Source: Rhodococcus oryzae
GTDB lineage: Bacteria; Actinomycetota; Actinomycetes; Mycobacteriales; Mycobacteriaceae
Direction: 5' to 3'
NCBI RefSeq assembly: GCF_005049235.1
Contig: NZ_SUMD01000004.1
Span: 490,781-554,780 of the forward strand
Length of the DNA stretch: 64,000 nucleotides
Positions 6,547 to 14,787 of this stretch are shown in pieces. Numbering within the stretch: the stretch's first letter is position 1; the number at the start of each line of letters is the position of its first letter. Under the pieces are notes generated by a model, which was given only the letters and a program-made list of their open reading frames with translations, did not search any database and had not been told where the DNA came from. Position numbers and translations under genes: made by a program.

Positions 6547-7634
6547 GCCTGATCGACGACAAGGTCGAACTCCCCACCACCGTGCCGTCGCGCCCTGGGT
6601 TCCGGGTCGGGCCGGTCTCCCTGGTCCGCCGCACCACCATGGTCGCGATCACCGCCGGCCTGCTGCTCGCCGCGTTCCTGCTGCTGTGCATCAACATCGG
6701 CCGCGGCGACTTCGCAATCTCGGTGCCGACCGTCGCCGAGATCCTCTTCGGCGGCGGCACCAAGGTCGAGCGGTTCATTGTGATGGACCTGCGCCTGCCG
6801 CGCGCCCTCACCGCGCTGCTCACCGGGCTCGCGCTCGGCATCTCCGGCGCGATCACCCAGTCCATCCTGCGCAATCCCCTGGCCAGCCCGGACCTGTTGG
6901 GTATCACCGCCGGGGCGAGCGCGGCCGCCGTGGCCCTCATCGTGCTGGCGGGCGGCGGCAGCTTCGTGGGACTGCTCGCGGTGCTCGGCATCCCGATCGC
7001 GGCGCTGATCGGCGGCATCGCGACTGCCGTCATCATCTACGCGCTCGCGTGGCGCGGCGGAGTCCAGGGCTACCGGGTGGTGCTGATCGGCATCGGGTTC
7101 AACGCCATGCTGATCGCCGCGATCCAGTGGATGCTGATCTCCGCCGACATCAACGACGTCGCCCGCGCGCAGGTCTGGCTGAACGGCTCCCTCAACGGCA
7201 GCGACTGGGCGCAGGTCTGGCCCGTCGCGATCGGCGTCGCGGTGGTCGGCACCATCGCGCTGATCTCCTCGTTCACCCTGGGCGCGCTGCGTCTCGGCGA
7301 CGACAACGCGCGCTCGCTCGGCGTCCGCCTCCAGGCCGGTCAGGCCACCCTGCTGCTGGCCGCGGTGGCGCTCGCCTCCATCGCGACGGCCGCCGTCGGC
7401 CCGATCGGGTTCGTCGCGCTGTGCGCTCCGCAGCTCGCACTCCGGATGCTGCGGACCGCGGGACCGCCGATCCTGGCCTCCGGCCTGATCGGGGCCGTTC
7501 TGGTGGTCGGCAGCGACGTCATCGCACGCACGATCCTCCCCGTCGAACTCCCCGTCGGCATCGTGACCTCGGCCCTCGGCGGACCGTTCCTGCTGTACTT
7601 GCTCGTCCGCAACAATCGAAAGGTGTCGGTCTGA
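6543..7634 (+). CDS. FecCD-family iron-siderophore ABC permease, second subunit
   Basis: The GTG start overlaps the previous stop by four bases, implying translational coupling. The 363 residues form a standard FecCD permease: a first helix at about 30-50, then RLPRALTALLTGLALGISG, SILRNPLASPDLLGITAGAS, and the C-terminal LGDDNARSLGVRL and GPIGFVALCAPQLALRM, the loops that contact the ATPase and line the translocation path. It is probably the partner of the RDD-fused permease in a heterodimer, like FecC/FecD or FhuB halves. Unlike the first subunit it has no extra N-terminal domain. Confidence 0.93.
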   Translation: MSLIDDKVELPTTVPSRPGFRVGPVSLVRRTTMVAITAGLLLAAFLLLCINIGRGDFAISVPTVAEILFGGGTKVERFIVMDLRLPRALTALLTGLALGISGAITQSILRNPLASPDLLGITAGASAAAVALIVLAGGGSFVGLLAVLGIPIAALIGGIATAVIIYALAWRGGVQGYRVVLIGIGFNAMLIAAIQWMLISADINDVARAQVWLNGSLNGSDWAQVWPVAIGVAVVGTIALISSFTLGALRLGDDNARSLGVRLQAGQATLLLAAVALASIATAAVGPIGFVALCAPQLALRMLRTAGPPILASGLIGAVLVVGSDVIARTILPVELPVGIVTSALGGPFLLYLLVRNNRKVSV

Positions 7635-8506
7635 TGAGCGAGCTCACCACCGAGCACACCGTGCCCCGGCTCGCGGCCGAGGCCCTCACCGTCGGCTACG
7701 GCGACCGCATCATCGTCGACGGGCTCGACCTCGAGATCCCGACTGGCGTGGTGACGACGGTCATCGGGCCGAACGGCTGCGGCAAGTCCACCCTGCTCCG
7801 CTCTCTCGGCCGACTGCTCAAGCCGAAGTCCGGCCAGGTGCTGCTCGACGGCAAGGCCATCTCCACCCTCAAGACCAAGGACGTCGCGCGCACGCTGGGC
7901 ATGCTGCCGCAGGCACCTGTCGCCCCCGAGGGACTGACCGTGGCCGACCTGGTCGCCCGCGGACGGCACCCGCACCAGTCCTGGATCCGACAGTGGTCGG
8001 CCGATGACGAGGGCGAGGTGGCAAGGGCGCTGGCCCTGACCGGGGTGTCCGAACTCGCGGACCGACCCGTCGACCAGCTCTCCGGCGGGCAGCGCCAGCG
8101 CGCCTGGATCTCGATGGCGCTCGCCCAGGGCACCGACATCCTGCTGCTCGACGAGCCGACCACGTACCTGGATCTGGCGCATTCGGTCGAGGTCCTCGAC
8201 CTGGTGGACCGGATGCACGAGGAACTCGGACGCACGGTGGTGATGGTGCTGCACGACCTGAACCTCGCCATCCGGTACAGCGACCGCCTGATCGTCATGT
8301 CCGAGGGCGCGGTCGTCGCGTCCGGCACCCCGACCGAGGTCATCTCGGAGGAGCTGCTGTTGGAGGTGTTCGGGCTCGAGGCCCGCGTCATCGAGGACCC
8401 CGTCTCCGACCGACCGCTGATCGTGCCCATCGGGACCCGGCACGTGTACGGGTCGATCGGCGGGCCGGTGGCCGCGGCCGACACGGTGGGCGTCGGCTCG
8501 GCGTGA
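7634..8506 (+). CDS. Iron-siderophore ABC transporter ATPase (FepC/FecE type)
   Basis: A 290-residue ATPase whose ATG overlaps the permease stop (ATGA). It has the Walker A GPNGCGKST (residues 45-53), Q-loop region MLPQAPVAPEGLTV, signature LSGGQRQRAW (149 on), Walker B ILLLDEP (169-175) and H-loop VLHDLN. RGRHPHQSW and TTYLDLAHSVEVLDL are typical of siderophore and haem importers. It completes a permease-permease-ATPase operon under the IdeR box at 5003. About 25 residues follow the usual end and may be lineage specific. Confidence 0.95.
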   Translation: MSELTTEHTVPRLAAEALTVGYGDRIIVDGLDLEIPTGVVTTVIGPNGCGKSTLLRSLGRLLKPKSGQVLLDGKAISTLKTKDVARTLGMLPQAPVAPEGLTVADLVARGRHPHQSWIRQWSADDEGEVARALALTGVSELADRPVDQLSGGQRQRAWISMALAQGTDILLLDEPTTYLDLAHSVEVLDLVDRMHEELGRTVVMVLHDLNLAIRYSDRLIVMSEGAVVASGTPTEVISEELLLEVFGLEARVIEDPVSDRPLIVPIGTRHVYGSIGGPVAAADTVGVGSA

Positions 8507-8508
8507 GT

Positions 8509-8626
8509 CAGGCTGCCACTCTCGAGCGACCTGCAAGCAGTCGCTAGCGGCAGGCACTTTCGAGCGACCTGCAAGCAGTCGCTAGCGGCAGGCACTTTCG
8601 AGCGACCTGCAAGCAGTCGCTAGCGG
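8509..8626. repeat. Tandem 38-bp palindromic repeat at convergent gene ends
   Basis: Two exact copies of a 38-bp unit (8551-8588 and 8589-8626) follow a third copy whose last 29 bases (8522-8550) are identical and whose start is degenerate. Each unit contains AGCGAC ... GTCGCT, an inverted repeat around CTGCAAGCA, so each copy can form a hairpin on either strand. The array fills the gap between the ATPase stop (8506) and extends six bases into the minus-strand gene ending at 8620. It is probably a triplicated bidirectional terminator; it is too short and lacks spacers for CRISPR. Confidence 0.85.
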
Positions 8627-11181
8627 CCGCCGATCATGGTGCGCACCAGGCGAACTCCCTGGCCGATCGAGACCTCCGGCAGGTAGGCCCGGCCGATGGC
8701 GTTGCCGATGCTCGGCAGCGCCGCGGGATCGGCGAACGTCATGTGCATCGGCACGTACTCGGGCTGGAACTTCGATTTGAAGGCCAGCAGGGACCGGAAC
8801 CCGTACACCGGCTCCAGGGTCTTGCCGAGCACGTCGAGGAGACGGTCGAGCACCGTCGACAGCGTGGACCGCTCGAGGTCCTCCTCGGTATCGGCCGCTG
8901 CCTCCGGCGAGACGACCTTCGCCAGCGGCGCTCCGGACAGGCTGACGAACTCGGCGCCCTCCTCCTTGAGGAGCATCGCCGCGGACGCGATCAGGAACTC
9001 CATCGCGGGCCGGAAGCCCTCGGACCGGCGGCGCATGAAATCGAGGGTCCAACCGACAACCCGGCCGTCCCGGTAGACGGGCATCCACGAGGTGACCCCG
9101 TGCACGGTGCGCTCGGCATCCACGGCGACCAGGCACCGCACCTGCGGGTCGTCGATCTCCTCGAGGCCGCCGAGCGTGAAGCCCATCTCCGGCATCCCCT
9201 TGTCCGCCACCCACTCCTCCGAGATGGCGGTGATCTGATCGGTGATCGCCAGCGGGGCGTCGGGGAACGAGATCCACTCGGCGCTGATCCCGTCCTTCTT
9301 GGCCCGGTTCACCGCGGTGCGCACGTCCTGGAACTTCTTGCCGGTGAACGCGAGATCGTCGAGCCGGAGCACCGTCTCCTCCGCGACCTGGATTCCGGAC
9401 CACCCCATCGAGTCGGTCACCTCCCGCAGCTCTCCGGTCACCGAGTAGAAGCACGGAATCCACCCGCTTCCGGAGGTGAACTCCGCGAAGTCGGTCACGT
9501 TCACCCGCAACCGTTCCGGCGGACCGACGGGATCGCCGGTGGTCAGCGCGACGCCCGCGATCACCCGGTATGCCACGTAGCTCGTCCCGTCCGGACTGAA
9601 CCAGTACTTGTTGCCACGCCAGGTCGTCATCCAGGACAGCGGGCTGCCACCGCTGGCGCACAACAGCTTCCGGGCCCGTTCGGTGTCCTCGGTCTCGGCG
9701 CCGTAGGCCGGCTTGAGGAACGTGGCCAGCGTCGCCACGCAGGCGACCACCCAGAACACCACGCCGGTCCACTCGAACAGCAGCGTCGTGGCGGCGCTGT
9801 CGGGCAGCAGGCGCGGGTCCAGCCACTGCAGGTAGACCGGGGGGATCAGGCGTTGCGGGTAATCGGCGAGCAGACCCGCGAGCCCCGGATCCCGGTCGAA
9901 CCCCTTGCGCGCCAGCAGCCCACCGACGACATACACGATGCCGAGCCCCGCGGCGACGGCCAGCAGGATCGTCCACATCCGGCGATACGTGCCCTTCGGC
10001 GCGGCGACATCGAAGAACCGCCGGGTCAGCAGCAGCACCACGAGGATGGCGAGCGGCGTCAGAAACGGCGTGATGGTCCGGTACAGGTTCGGCGAGTCGA
10101 GGCCGTAGAAGAGCGAATCCTCGCCGACCGATTCGATGAACCGGACGACATAGTTCGCCACCGACAGCGCGAGCAGGATCGCGTGCACGACCACCGCCGC
10201 GATCCACGCGAACCGCCTGCCCCGGCGCAGGCCGTCCGCGAGCACCAACAGGAAGATCGAGGGCATCAGGCTCAACAGGGTCGGCCCGACCCCACCCAGT
10301 CGCAACCCCAGCAACCCGCGCCTGCACGCCTCGCTGTTCGACGCGCCCGCACAGATGGCCCGCACCTCGTCCGGTGTCCATGGCACCCCGCGGAACAGTT
10401 CGCGCAGCACGGCCAGCGGTCCGACAGCGTTGGGCGAGAGGGCCGCCAGCGCAGGGCCGAGCGCGCCGGCCGCGACCACGATCGCGACGAGCACCCGGCC
10501 CTCGCGACGGGTCCCCGCGAGCCGAGCCCCGCGCGCCGACCGACCGACGATCCAGGGACCGAGGACAAGCCCCACCACCGCCGCGGCGAGCCGGATGATG
10601 TCCTCGAGGTGCCCGCCGAACAGTGCGAGGGTGATCAGCAGCGCGAGCAGCCCCACCCGGGTCCGCCGCCGCCACAGCGTGTCCATCCGCGAACTCGCCA
10701 CCATGGCAACGCCGACGATCCACGTCGTCGGGCCGACCGCGGCCCCGATGTGCAACCGGAAGCCCCACCCCTCGTCGACCAGTTTCACCAGCGCGGCCAC
10801 CCCGATCCCCAGCAGCGTGCCCAGCACCTGGGTGCTCGCCGCCGCCACCGCGAAGCGGCCCGAGCCGATCCGGTGCTCGATCGGGGCGGCCACCAGCAGG
10901 ACCAGCACCGTCGCGACCAGATACCCGGCCAGGCCCGGTGCCCAGAGCCCGGCGGTGAGCGCCGTCCAGAGCCGACCGTCCTCGAACGCCCCGATCCCCG
11001 CCGCAAAATGACGGTCCACGTACCGCGACGGCCCGGACAGCAGGCTGCCGGTCGCCGCGCCGAGGACCCAGATCAGGACCAGTAGCCCGATGCTGACCGG
11101 CGCGCCGGACGCCCCGGACCTGGCCAACTCGAGGAGCCTGCGGGTCTGTCGGGTGGCCGCCGTCGCCGTCGCCTGAGTCAC
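8620..11181 (-). CDS. Aminoacyl-phosphatidylglycerol synthase-like membrane protein (DUF2156/MprF type)
   Basis: The GTG at 11181 overlaps the esterase stop (GTGA), giving 853 residues. The N-terminal 450 residues hold about ten helices, the first ones rhomboid-like in layout. The C-terminal 350 residues are a soluble DUF2156 (GNAT-type) transferase domain: RKLLCASGGSPLSWMTTW, KYWFSPDGTSYVAYR, VALTTGDPVGP, FTGKKFQDVRTAVNRAKK, and the end YGFRSLLAFKSKFQPEYVPM, which are typical of MprF-type aminoacyl-PG synthases. These move an amino acid from aminoacyl-tRNA onto phosphatidylglycerol (or another lipid) and raise positive surface charge. The amino acid (Ala or Lys) cannot be told from sequence. 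Coupling to a membrane esterase supports this role. Confidence 0.8.
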   Translation of the reverse strand: MTQATATAATRQTRRLLELARSGASGAPVSIGLLVLIWVLGAATGSLLSGPSRYVDRHFAAGIGAFEDGRLWTALTAGLWAPGLAGYLVATVLVLLVAAPIEHRIGSGRFAVAAASTQVLGTLLGIGVAALVKLVDEGWGFRLHIGAAVGPTTWIVGVAMVASSRMDTLWRRRTRVGLLALLITLALFGGHLEDIIRLAAAVVGLVLGPWIVGRSARGARLAGTRREGRVLVAIVVAAGALGPALAALSPNAVGPLAVLRELFRGVPWTPDEVRAICAGASNSEACRRGLLGLRLGGVGPTLLSLMPSIFLLVLADGLRRGRRFAWIAAVVVHAILLALSVANYVVRFIESVGEDSLFYGLDSPNLYRTITPFLTPLAILVVLLLTRRFFDVAAPKGTYRRMWTILLAVAAGLGIVYVVGGLLARKGFDRDPGLAGLLADYPQRLIPPVYLQWLDPRLLPDSAATTLLFEWTGVVFWVVACVATLATFLKPAYGAETEDTERARKLLCASGGSPLSWMTTWRGNKYWFSPDGTSYVAYRVIAGVALTTGDPVGPPERLRVNVTDFAEFTSGSGWIPCFYSVTGELREVTDSMGWSGIQVAEETVLRLDDLAFTGKKFQDVRTAVNRAKKDGISAEWISFPDAPLAITDQITAISEEWVADKGMPEMGFTLGGLEEIDDPQVRCLVAVDAERTVHGVTSWMPVYRDGRVVGWTLDFMRRRSEGFRPAMEFLIASAAMLLKEEGAEFVSLSGAPLAKVVSPEAAADTEEDLERSTLSTVLDRLLDVLGKTLEPVYGFRSLLAFKSKFQPEYVPMHMTFADPAALPSIGNAIGRAYLPEVSIGQGVRLVRTMIGGR

Positions 11182-12488
11182 GAAATCAGCCCCATCCTCG
11201 TCGCCAACCACCCGAGCTCGCGTTCGAGCCCGGCCGACCACACCGCAAAGCTGTGTCCCCCCGGCAGTTCCACGTACTGCACGTCCATCCCCGCGGCCTT
11301 GGCCGCCTGGTACACCCGCTCGGCCCCCGGCCGATACTCGCCGTCGTCGCTGCCGACGACGAACACGCCTGCCGTGTCGGGGTAGGTGCGCGCGGCCATC
11401 AGGTCCATCGGGTTCACCGCCGCGAACTTCGACGCATCACCGCCGAATGCCTCGTCGACCGTGCGGGCCCGGCCCCCGAGCGTCGGCTCCTCCTGACCCG
11501 ACAGGTCGAGGAACGTCGGATACAGGTCCGGATGATTGGTGGCCATCTGCAGTGAACAGGTGCCGCCGTAGGACAGGCCGCCGATCGCCCAGGTCCGCGG
11601 GTCACGGTTCACCTCGAGGTGCGACTTCACCCAGTCGGGCACGTCCTCGGCGAGGTAGGTCGCCACATTGCCGAGTTTCGAGTCGAGGCAGAGCGGGTTG
11701 GCGAGTTGGGACCCGGTGCCGTCGGCGACGACAACGACCGGGGCCAGGCCACCGTGCTTGGCGGCGAAGTCGTCCATCGTCTGCGCCAGCCGTCCCCCGT
11801 TGAACCAGTCCGCAGGCGAACCCGGCTGCCCGGCGAGCAGGACGAGGACCGGCAGCTCGGGCCGGGGGTCGGCGAAGTAGGCGGGCGGGAGATAGATCTG
11901 CGCGTCCCGCGCCCCGAAGCCCGACGCGACGCCGGGTATGGACACGGTGGTGACCCTGCCCTCGGTGGGCAGGTCGGCAGGTGGCCGCCACACCGACTCG
12001 AGCGGGACACCGGTGATCGGGTCGGGCGTGGGCGGCGGGACCTCACCGAAGGCGATCTCGTTGGGGTTCGGGAGGCCGAGGACATCGCGCACCGTCGGAT
12101 ACGCGGCGAAGACCAGGTTGATCTGCGCGCCTGCCGCCGCGGCCACGGCAACCGTCGCGAGCACGGAGACCACCGCCCGCCACACCCGCCGGTCGAGTAG
12201 CAGCCGCGCCACCAGCAGCGCCACCGCGAGGATCCCGAGGCCGATCCAGACATAGATCTCGGTCTCGATCGGATCCGGGAACGGCCGCCACCACTTCTCG
12301 ACGACCACCCAGAGGAGGGCGGTGCACCCGAGCGCGACCGCCGCGGCGAGCGGGATGGCCCGCTGCCGGTACCGACGTGGGTCCGTGGTCGGGGCCAGCA
12401 GCAGCCAGAGCCCGCCGACCGCGCCGAGGGCCGCGATGAACCACGGTAGCGGGCCGGAGGTCAGTGACCAGCGAAGCAGCCAATCCAC
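11178..12488 (-). CDS. Membrane-anchored alpha/beta esterase, likely aminoacyl-PG hydrolase partner
   Basis: The GTG at 12488 follows GAGAGG; an upstream in-frame extension is not supported. Of 436 residues, about 130 at the N-terminus form four helices, and the rest is an exposed esterase-D-type alpha/beta hydrolase. Visible are the nucleophile elbow GLSYGG, an acidic loop VVGSDDGEY and the catalytic His in LPGGHSFAVW. Esterases of this form sit next to aminoacyl-phosphatidylglycerol synthases in actinobacteria, where some remove the amino acid from the lipid. Here the synthase gene overlaps the stop by four bases, so the two are coupled. The substrate is inferred from that context. A mycolyl-type role is less likely because there is no signal peptide plus antigen-85 layout. 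Confidence 0.75.
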   Translation of the reverse strand: MDWLLRWSLTSGPLPWFIAALGAVGGLWLLLAPTTDPRRYRQRAIPLAAAVALGCTALLWVVVEKWWRPFPDPIETEIYVWIGLGILAVALLVARLLLDRRVWRAVVSVLATVAVAAAAGAQINLVFAAYPTVRDVLGLPNPNEIAFGEVPPPTPDPITGVPLESVWRPPADLPTEGRVTTVSIPGVASGFGARDAQIYLPPAYFADPRPELPVLVLLAGQPGSPADWFNGGRLAQTMDDFAAKHGGLAPVVVVADGTGSQLANPLCLDSKLGNVATYLAEDVPDWVKSHLEVNRDPRTWAIGGLSYGGTCSLQMATNHPDLYPTFLDLSGQEEPTLGGRARTVDEAFGGDASKFAAVNPMDLMAARTYPDTAGVFVVGSDDGEYRPGAERVYQAAKAAGMDVQYVELPGGHSFAVWSAGLERELGWLATRMGLIS

Positions 12489-12588
12489 GGGTACGCCTCT
12501 CGACGGGTGACAGCAGACTATTCCCTCCGGCGCCCTCGGGCCGGTACCGAAACGAGCCCATCCACACATAGCACGGATCCGGGGATTT

Positions 12589-12609
12589 CGTACTACGAGT
12601 AGTAGTACG
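12589..12609. promoter_or_regulatory. BlaI-type operator and leaderless promoter
   Basis: Perfect 8-bp arms CGTACTAC (12589-12596) and GTAGTACG (12602-12609) flank five bases. This resembles the TACTAC/GTAGTA sites bound by mycobacterial BlaI. A -10 element TACACT (12630-12635) lies seven bases before the blaI ATG at 12642, so the mRNA is probably leaderless and the operator covers the -35 region. Autoregulation is expected. Confidence 0.75.
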
Positions 12610-12641
12610 CATCTGCGTCGGACAGTCCGTACACTGTTCCT

Positions 12642-13064
12642 ATGGCAGGACTTGGGGAACTCGAGCGCGCAGTCATGGACCACCTCTGGTCCAGTTCCGA
12701 ACCGCAGACCGTGCGACAGGTGCACGAAGCTCTCGCCACGCGCCGCGAGCTGGCGTACACGACCGTGATGACGGTCCTGCAGCGTCTCGCGAAGAAGAAC
12801 CTGGTGATTCAGCAGCGCGACGATCGTGCGCACCGCTACGTGCCCGTACATGGCCGCGACGAGCTCGTCGCGAGCCTCATGGTCGACGCACTGCAGCAGG
12901 CGGACGAGTCCGACGGACGGGTCGCCGCACTGGTGCATTTCGTCGGGCAGGTGGGCGCCGACGAGGCGGCCGCACTGCGTGAGGCTCTCGCCGCGCTCGA
13001 GGCGTCGGAGGCGTCCAAACCCACCCTCCGGAGCGTCGATCCGGGGACCGATCGCGCCAGCTGA
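12642..13064 (+). CDS. blaI: BlaI/MecI-family transcriptional repressor
   Basis: A 140-residue penicillinase-repressor family protein with an N-terminal winged helix: LGELERAVMDHLW, then TVRQVHEALATRRELAYTTVMTVLQRLAKKNLV, the recognition helix region shared with BlaI. A C-terminal dimerisation segment follows. It is followed by an M56 peptidase gene, as in mycobacteria (Rv1846c-Rv1845c). A perfect palindrome lies over its promoter, so it should repress its own operon until the partner peptidase cleaves it. Regulated targets may include beta-lactamase or ATP synthase genes elsewhere, as shown for the mycobacterial homologue, but none are in this window. Confidence 0.92.
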   Translation: MAGLGELERAVMDHLWSSSEPQTVRQVHEALATRRELAYTTVMTVLQRLAKKNLVIQQRDDRAHRYVPVHGRDELVASLMVDALQQADESDGRVAALVHFVGQVGADEAAALREALAALEASEASKPTLRSVDPGTDRAS

Positions 13065-13091
13065 CCCCACAATGTGGATGATGGGTGGGCA

Positions 13092-14036
13092 ATGAACCCC
13101 ACCACCGCACTGGCCTTCGCGCTGCTCGCATTGTTGCTTGCAGGGCCGGTGCCAGCCCTCCTCTCCCGGGCGACCTGGCCGTATCGGGCGCCTAGGGCGG
13201 CACTGGTGCTGTGGCAGGCCATCGCACTCGCGGCCGTGTTGTCGGCGTTCAGTTCTGGACTTGCGATCGCGACGGAGCTGCTCGTACCCGGACCGGACGG
13301 CAGGCCGACCACCGCGCCGACCGCCGAGATCGACGCGCTCGGGCTCCCGCTGTGGATCGCCTATGTGGTGGTGCTCGCGCTCACCCTCCTGATCGGCGCG
13401 AAGCTGGTGTTCTCCATCGCCTCGGTCGGTGTGCGCACGCGCAGGCGCCGCGCCCGGCACCGGATGCTCGTCGACCTCCTCGATCAGCGCGACCCGCAGC
13501 GTGGACGCAACTCGAACCTCCGGGTGCTCAGCGCCTCGGAACCGATCGCCTACTGCCTGCCCGGCCTGCGCCAACGGGTGGTGCTGAGCGAGGGCACCCT
13601 GGCGAACCTCCAGCGGGAGGAGATCACGGCGATCCTGATGCACGAGCGCTCCCACCTGCGTGCCAGGCACGACCTGGTGCTCGAGGCGTTCACCGCGGTG
13701 AACGAGGCCTTCCCCCGGGTGGTCCGCAGCAAGTCCGCGCTCGGCTGCGTACAGCTACTCGTCGAGATGCTCGCCGACGACTCGGCCCTCAAGGTCACCG
13801 GGCCCACTCCCCTTGCCCGCGCGCTCGTCGCCTGCTCGGGTTCCAGCGCCCCCGTCGGCGCCATGGCGGCAGGCGGTCCACACACCCTGACCCGGATCAA
13901 GCGACTCGGGGGCGAAGGGAACGACTTGCAGCTCGCGGCCGCCGCCTATCTCGCGTCGGTGGCCATCCTCGTGGTGCCGACGATCGCCGTCGCGGTGCCC
14001 TGGCTGGTCGAGCTCAGCCGCCTTTTCCGGGGCTGA
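13092..14036 (+). CDS. M56-family membrane metallopeptidase (BlaR1-like, no sensor domain)
   Basis: A 314-residue integral membrane protease that probably cleaves BlaI. I chose ATG 13092 (MNPTTALAF) over 13074 because it puts the first helix at the N-terminus as in mycobacterial homologues. Helices lie at about residues 4-23, 37-60, 88-112 and near 280-300. The zinc site HERSH (H184, E185, H188) sits in a cytoplasmic loop after PIAYCLPGLRQRVVLS. The penicillin-binding sensor domain of staphylococcal BlaR1 is absent, so the signal that activates it must come from elsewhere. It is co-transcribed with blaI, 27 bases downstream. Confidence 0.88.
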   Translation: MNPTTALAFALLALLLAGPVPALLSRATWPYRAPRAALVLWQAIALAAVLSAFSSGLAIATELLVPGPDGRPTTAPTAEIDALGLPLWIAYVVVLALTLLIGAKLVFSIASVGVRTRRRRARHRMLVDLLDQRDPQRGRNSNLRVLSASEPIAYCLPGLRQRVVLSEGTLANLQREEITAILMHERSHLRARHDLVLEAFTAVNEAFPRVVRSKSALGCVQLLVEMLADDSALKVTGPTPLARALVACSGSSAPVGAMAAGGPHTLTRIKRLGGEGNDLQLAAAAYLASVAILVVPTIAVAVPWLVELSRLFRG

Positions 14037-14054
14037 GCCCGACCCGTCGCCGCG

Positions 14055-14603
14055 TCAGGCGACCTGGAGCACGGTCCGCACCGGGGTCGGATTGCGGGTC
14101 AGGTCCAGCACCGGGCAGTGTTCGTCCACCACCTCCTGCAGCTCCGCGTACCGCTCGGCGCTCTCCGGTCCGGTGAGTGTGACGGTGACCCGCACCTCGC
14201 CGAATCCGGGGCGAACCGCCTCGTCGAGGCCGAAGAATCCCTGCACGTCGAGGTCTCCCTCCGCCGTGGCGGTGATGTCCTCGATCTCGAGGCCGAGCTT
14301 GTCCGCCCAGAACCGATAGGTCACCACCTGGCAGGACAGCAGCGCCGCCAGGTGGTACTCGACAGGATTGGGCGCGGTGGATCCGCCGCCGAGCGCGGGC
14401 GGCTCGTCCACCTCGACGGAGTGCTTGCCGGCTCGGACTGTGCTGGCGACCGCGTCGTGCGCCGTCGCGTTCGCCGTGAACCGGACCCTGGCGTTGGCGC
14501 GATCCTTGCTGACGGCGTCGGTGGTCGCGCGGATGATGCCGCCCAGGTGTGAGGTCGCGACATCGGGGTTCGGGGTCGTGAGCACAGCATTGATCGTGGA
14601 CAT
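14055..14603 (-). CDS. OsmC/Ohr-family protein
   Basis: A 182-residue OsmC-like protein with both redox-active cysteines in the usual context (HLAALLSCQVV and VVDEHCPVLD), and the central strand-helix pattern GSTAPNPVEYHLAALL. OsmC/Ohr proteins reduce organic hydroperoxides through a Cys pair recycled by lipoyl or dithiol partners; this longer subgroup is often tied to sulfur metabolism. The ATG has AAGGAG eight bases upstream. It lies behind a short cysteine-containing leader peptide, suggesting control by cysteine supply. Confidence 0.85.
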   Translation of the reverse strand: MSTINAVLTTPNPDVATSHLGGIIRATTDAVSKDRANARVRFTANATAHDAVASTVRAGKHSVEVDEPPALGGGSTAPNPVEYHLAALLSCQVVTYRFWADKLGLEIEDITATAEGDLDVQGFFGLDEAVRPGFGEVRVTVTLTGPESAERYAELQEVVDEHCPVLDLTRNPTPVRTVLQVA

Positions 14604-14682
14604 GGAAAGGGCTCCTTGCGCAGGATGTGGGTGAACGTCGCAGGATTCGACTCCGCGAGCGACGGTCGCGGTTCAGGTCGGA
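14604..14682 (-). promoter_or_regulatory. Leader-osmC intercistronic region with possible SD sequestration
   Basis: Between the leader stop and the OsmC ATG, CCGCGA and TCGCGG can pair around seven bases. Closer to the gene, TCCT (14622-14625) can pair with the AGGA of the ribosome binding site AAGGAG (14612-14617). Stalling of ribosomes on the leader's cysteine codons could change these pairings and so control translation or termination. The mechanism is inferred from layout. Confidence 0.4.
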
Positions 14683-14781
14683 TCAGAAGCCGCGACAAGC
14701 GGCGGCACACACCAGCGCAAGATCGATGTGCCGACGACGGACGAGGGCCATAGCCGCATCGGTCACGTGGGTGTCGGTCAC
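14683..14781 (-). CDS. Cysteine-containing regulatory leader peptide (32 aa)
   Basis: A GTG at 14781 sits exactly six bases after the -10 element TAGCAT, so the mRNA is probably leaderless. The peptide ends MALVRRRHIDLALVCAAAC followed by RGF. The pattern basic-R-R-H/Y-I/V-D-L-x-x-V-C ... C-R is that of actinobacterial putative leader peptides found before sulfur-assimilation genes. In mycobacteria, cysteine-rich leaderless uORFs act as cysteine-responsive attenuators. Here it precedes an OsmC gene by about 79 bases. An internal ATG (14751) in the same frame would give the 22-residue core form. Identity as a leader peptide is well supported by sequence; cysteine sensing for this gene is inferred. 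Confidence 0.75.
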   Translation of the reverse strand: MTDTHVTDAAMALVRRRHIDLALVCAAACRGF

Positions 14782-14787
14782 GAGGCG

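Noticed and set aside
8509..8626. Possible CRISPR array
   Set aside because: The repeats are directly adjacent with no spacers, only three copies, and no cas genes are nearby. A tandem palindromic terminator explains it better.
8743..11085. A 780-residue plus-strand frame opposite the aminoacyl-PG synthase
   Set aside because: It is His/Arg/Gln/Pro-rich with no hydrophobic core; the antisense gene has clear transmembrane and transferase motifs.
12642..14036. A full beta-lactam resistance operon
   Set aside because: Only the regulator and a sensorless protease are present; there is no beta-lactamase or penicillin-binding sensor domain in the window.
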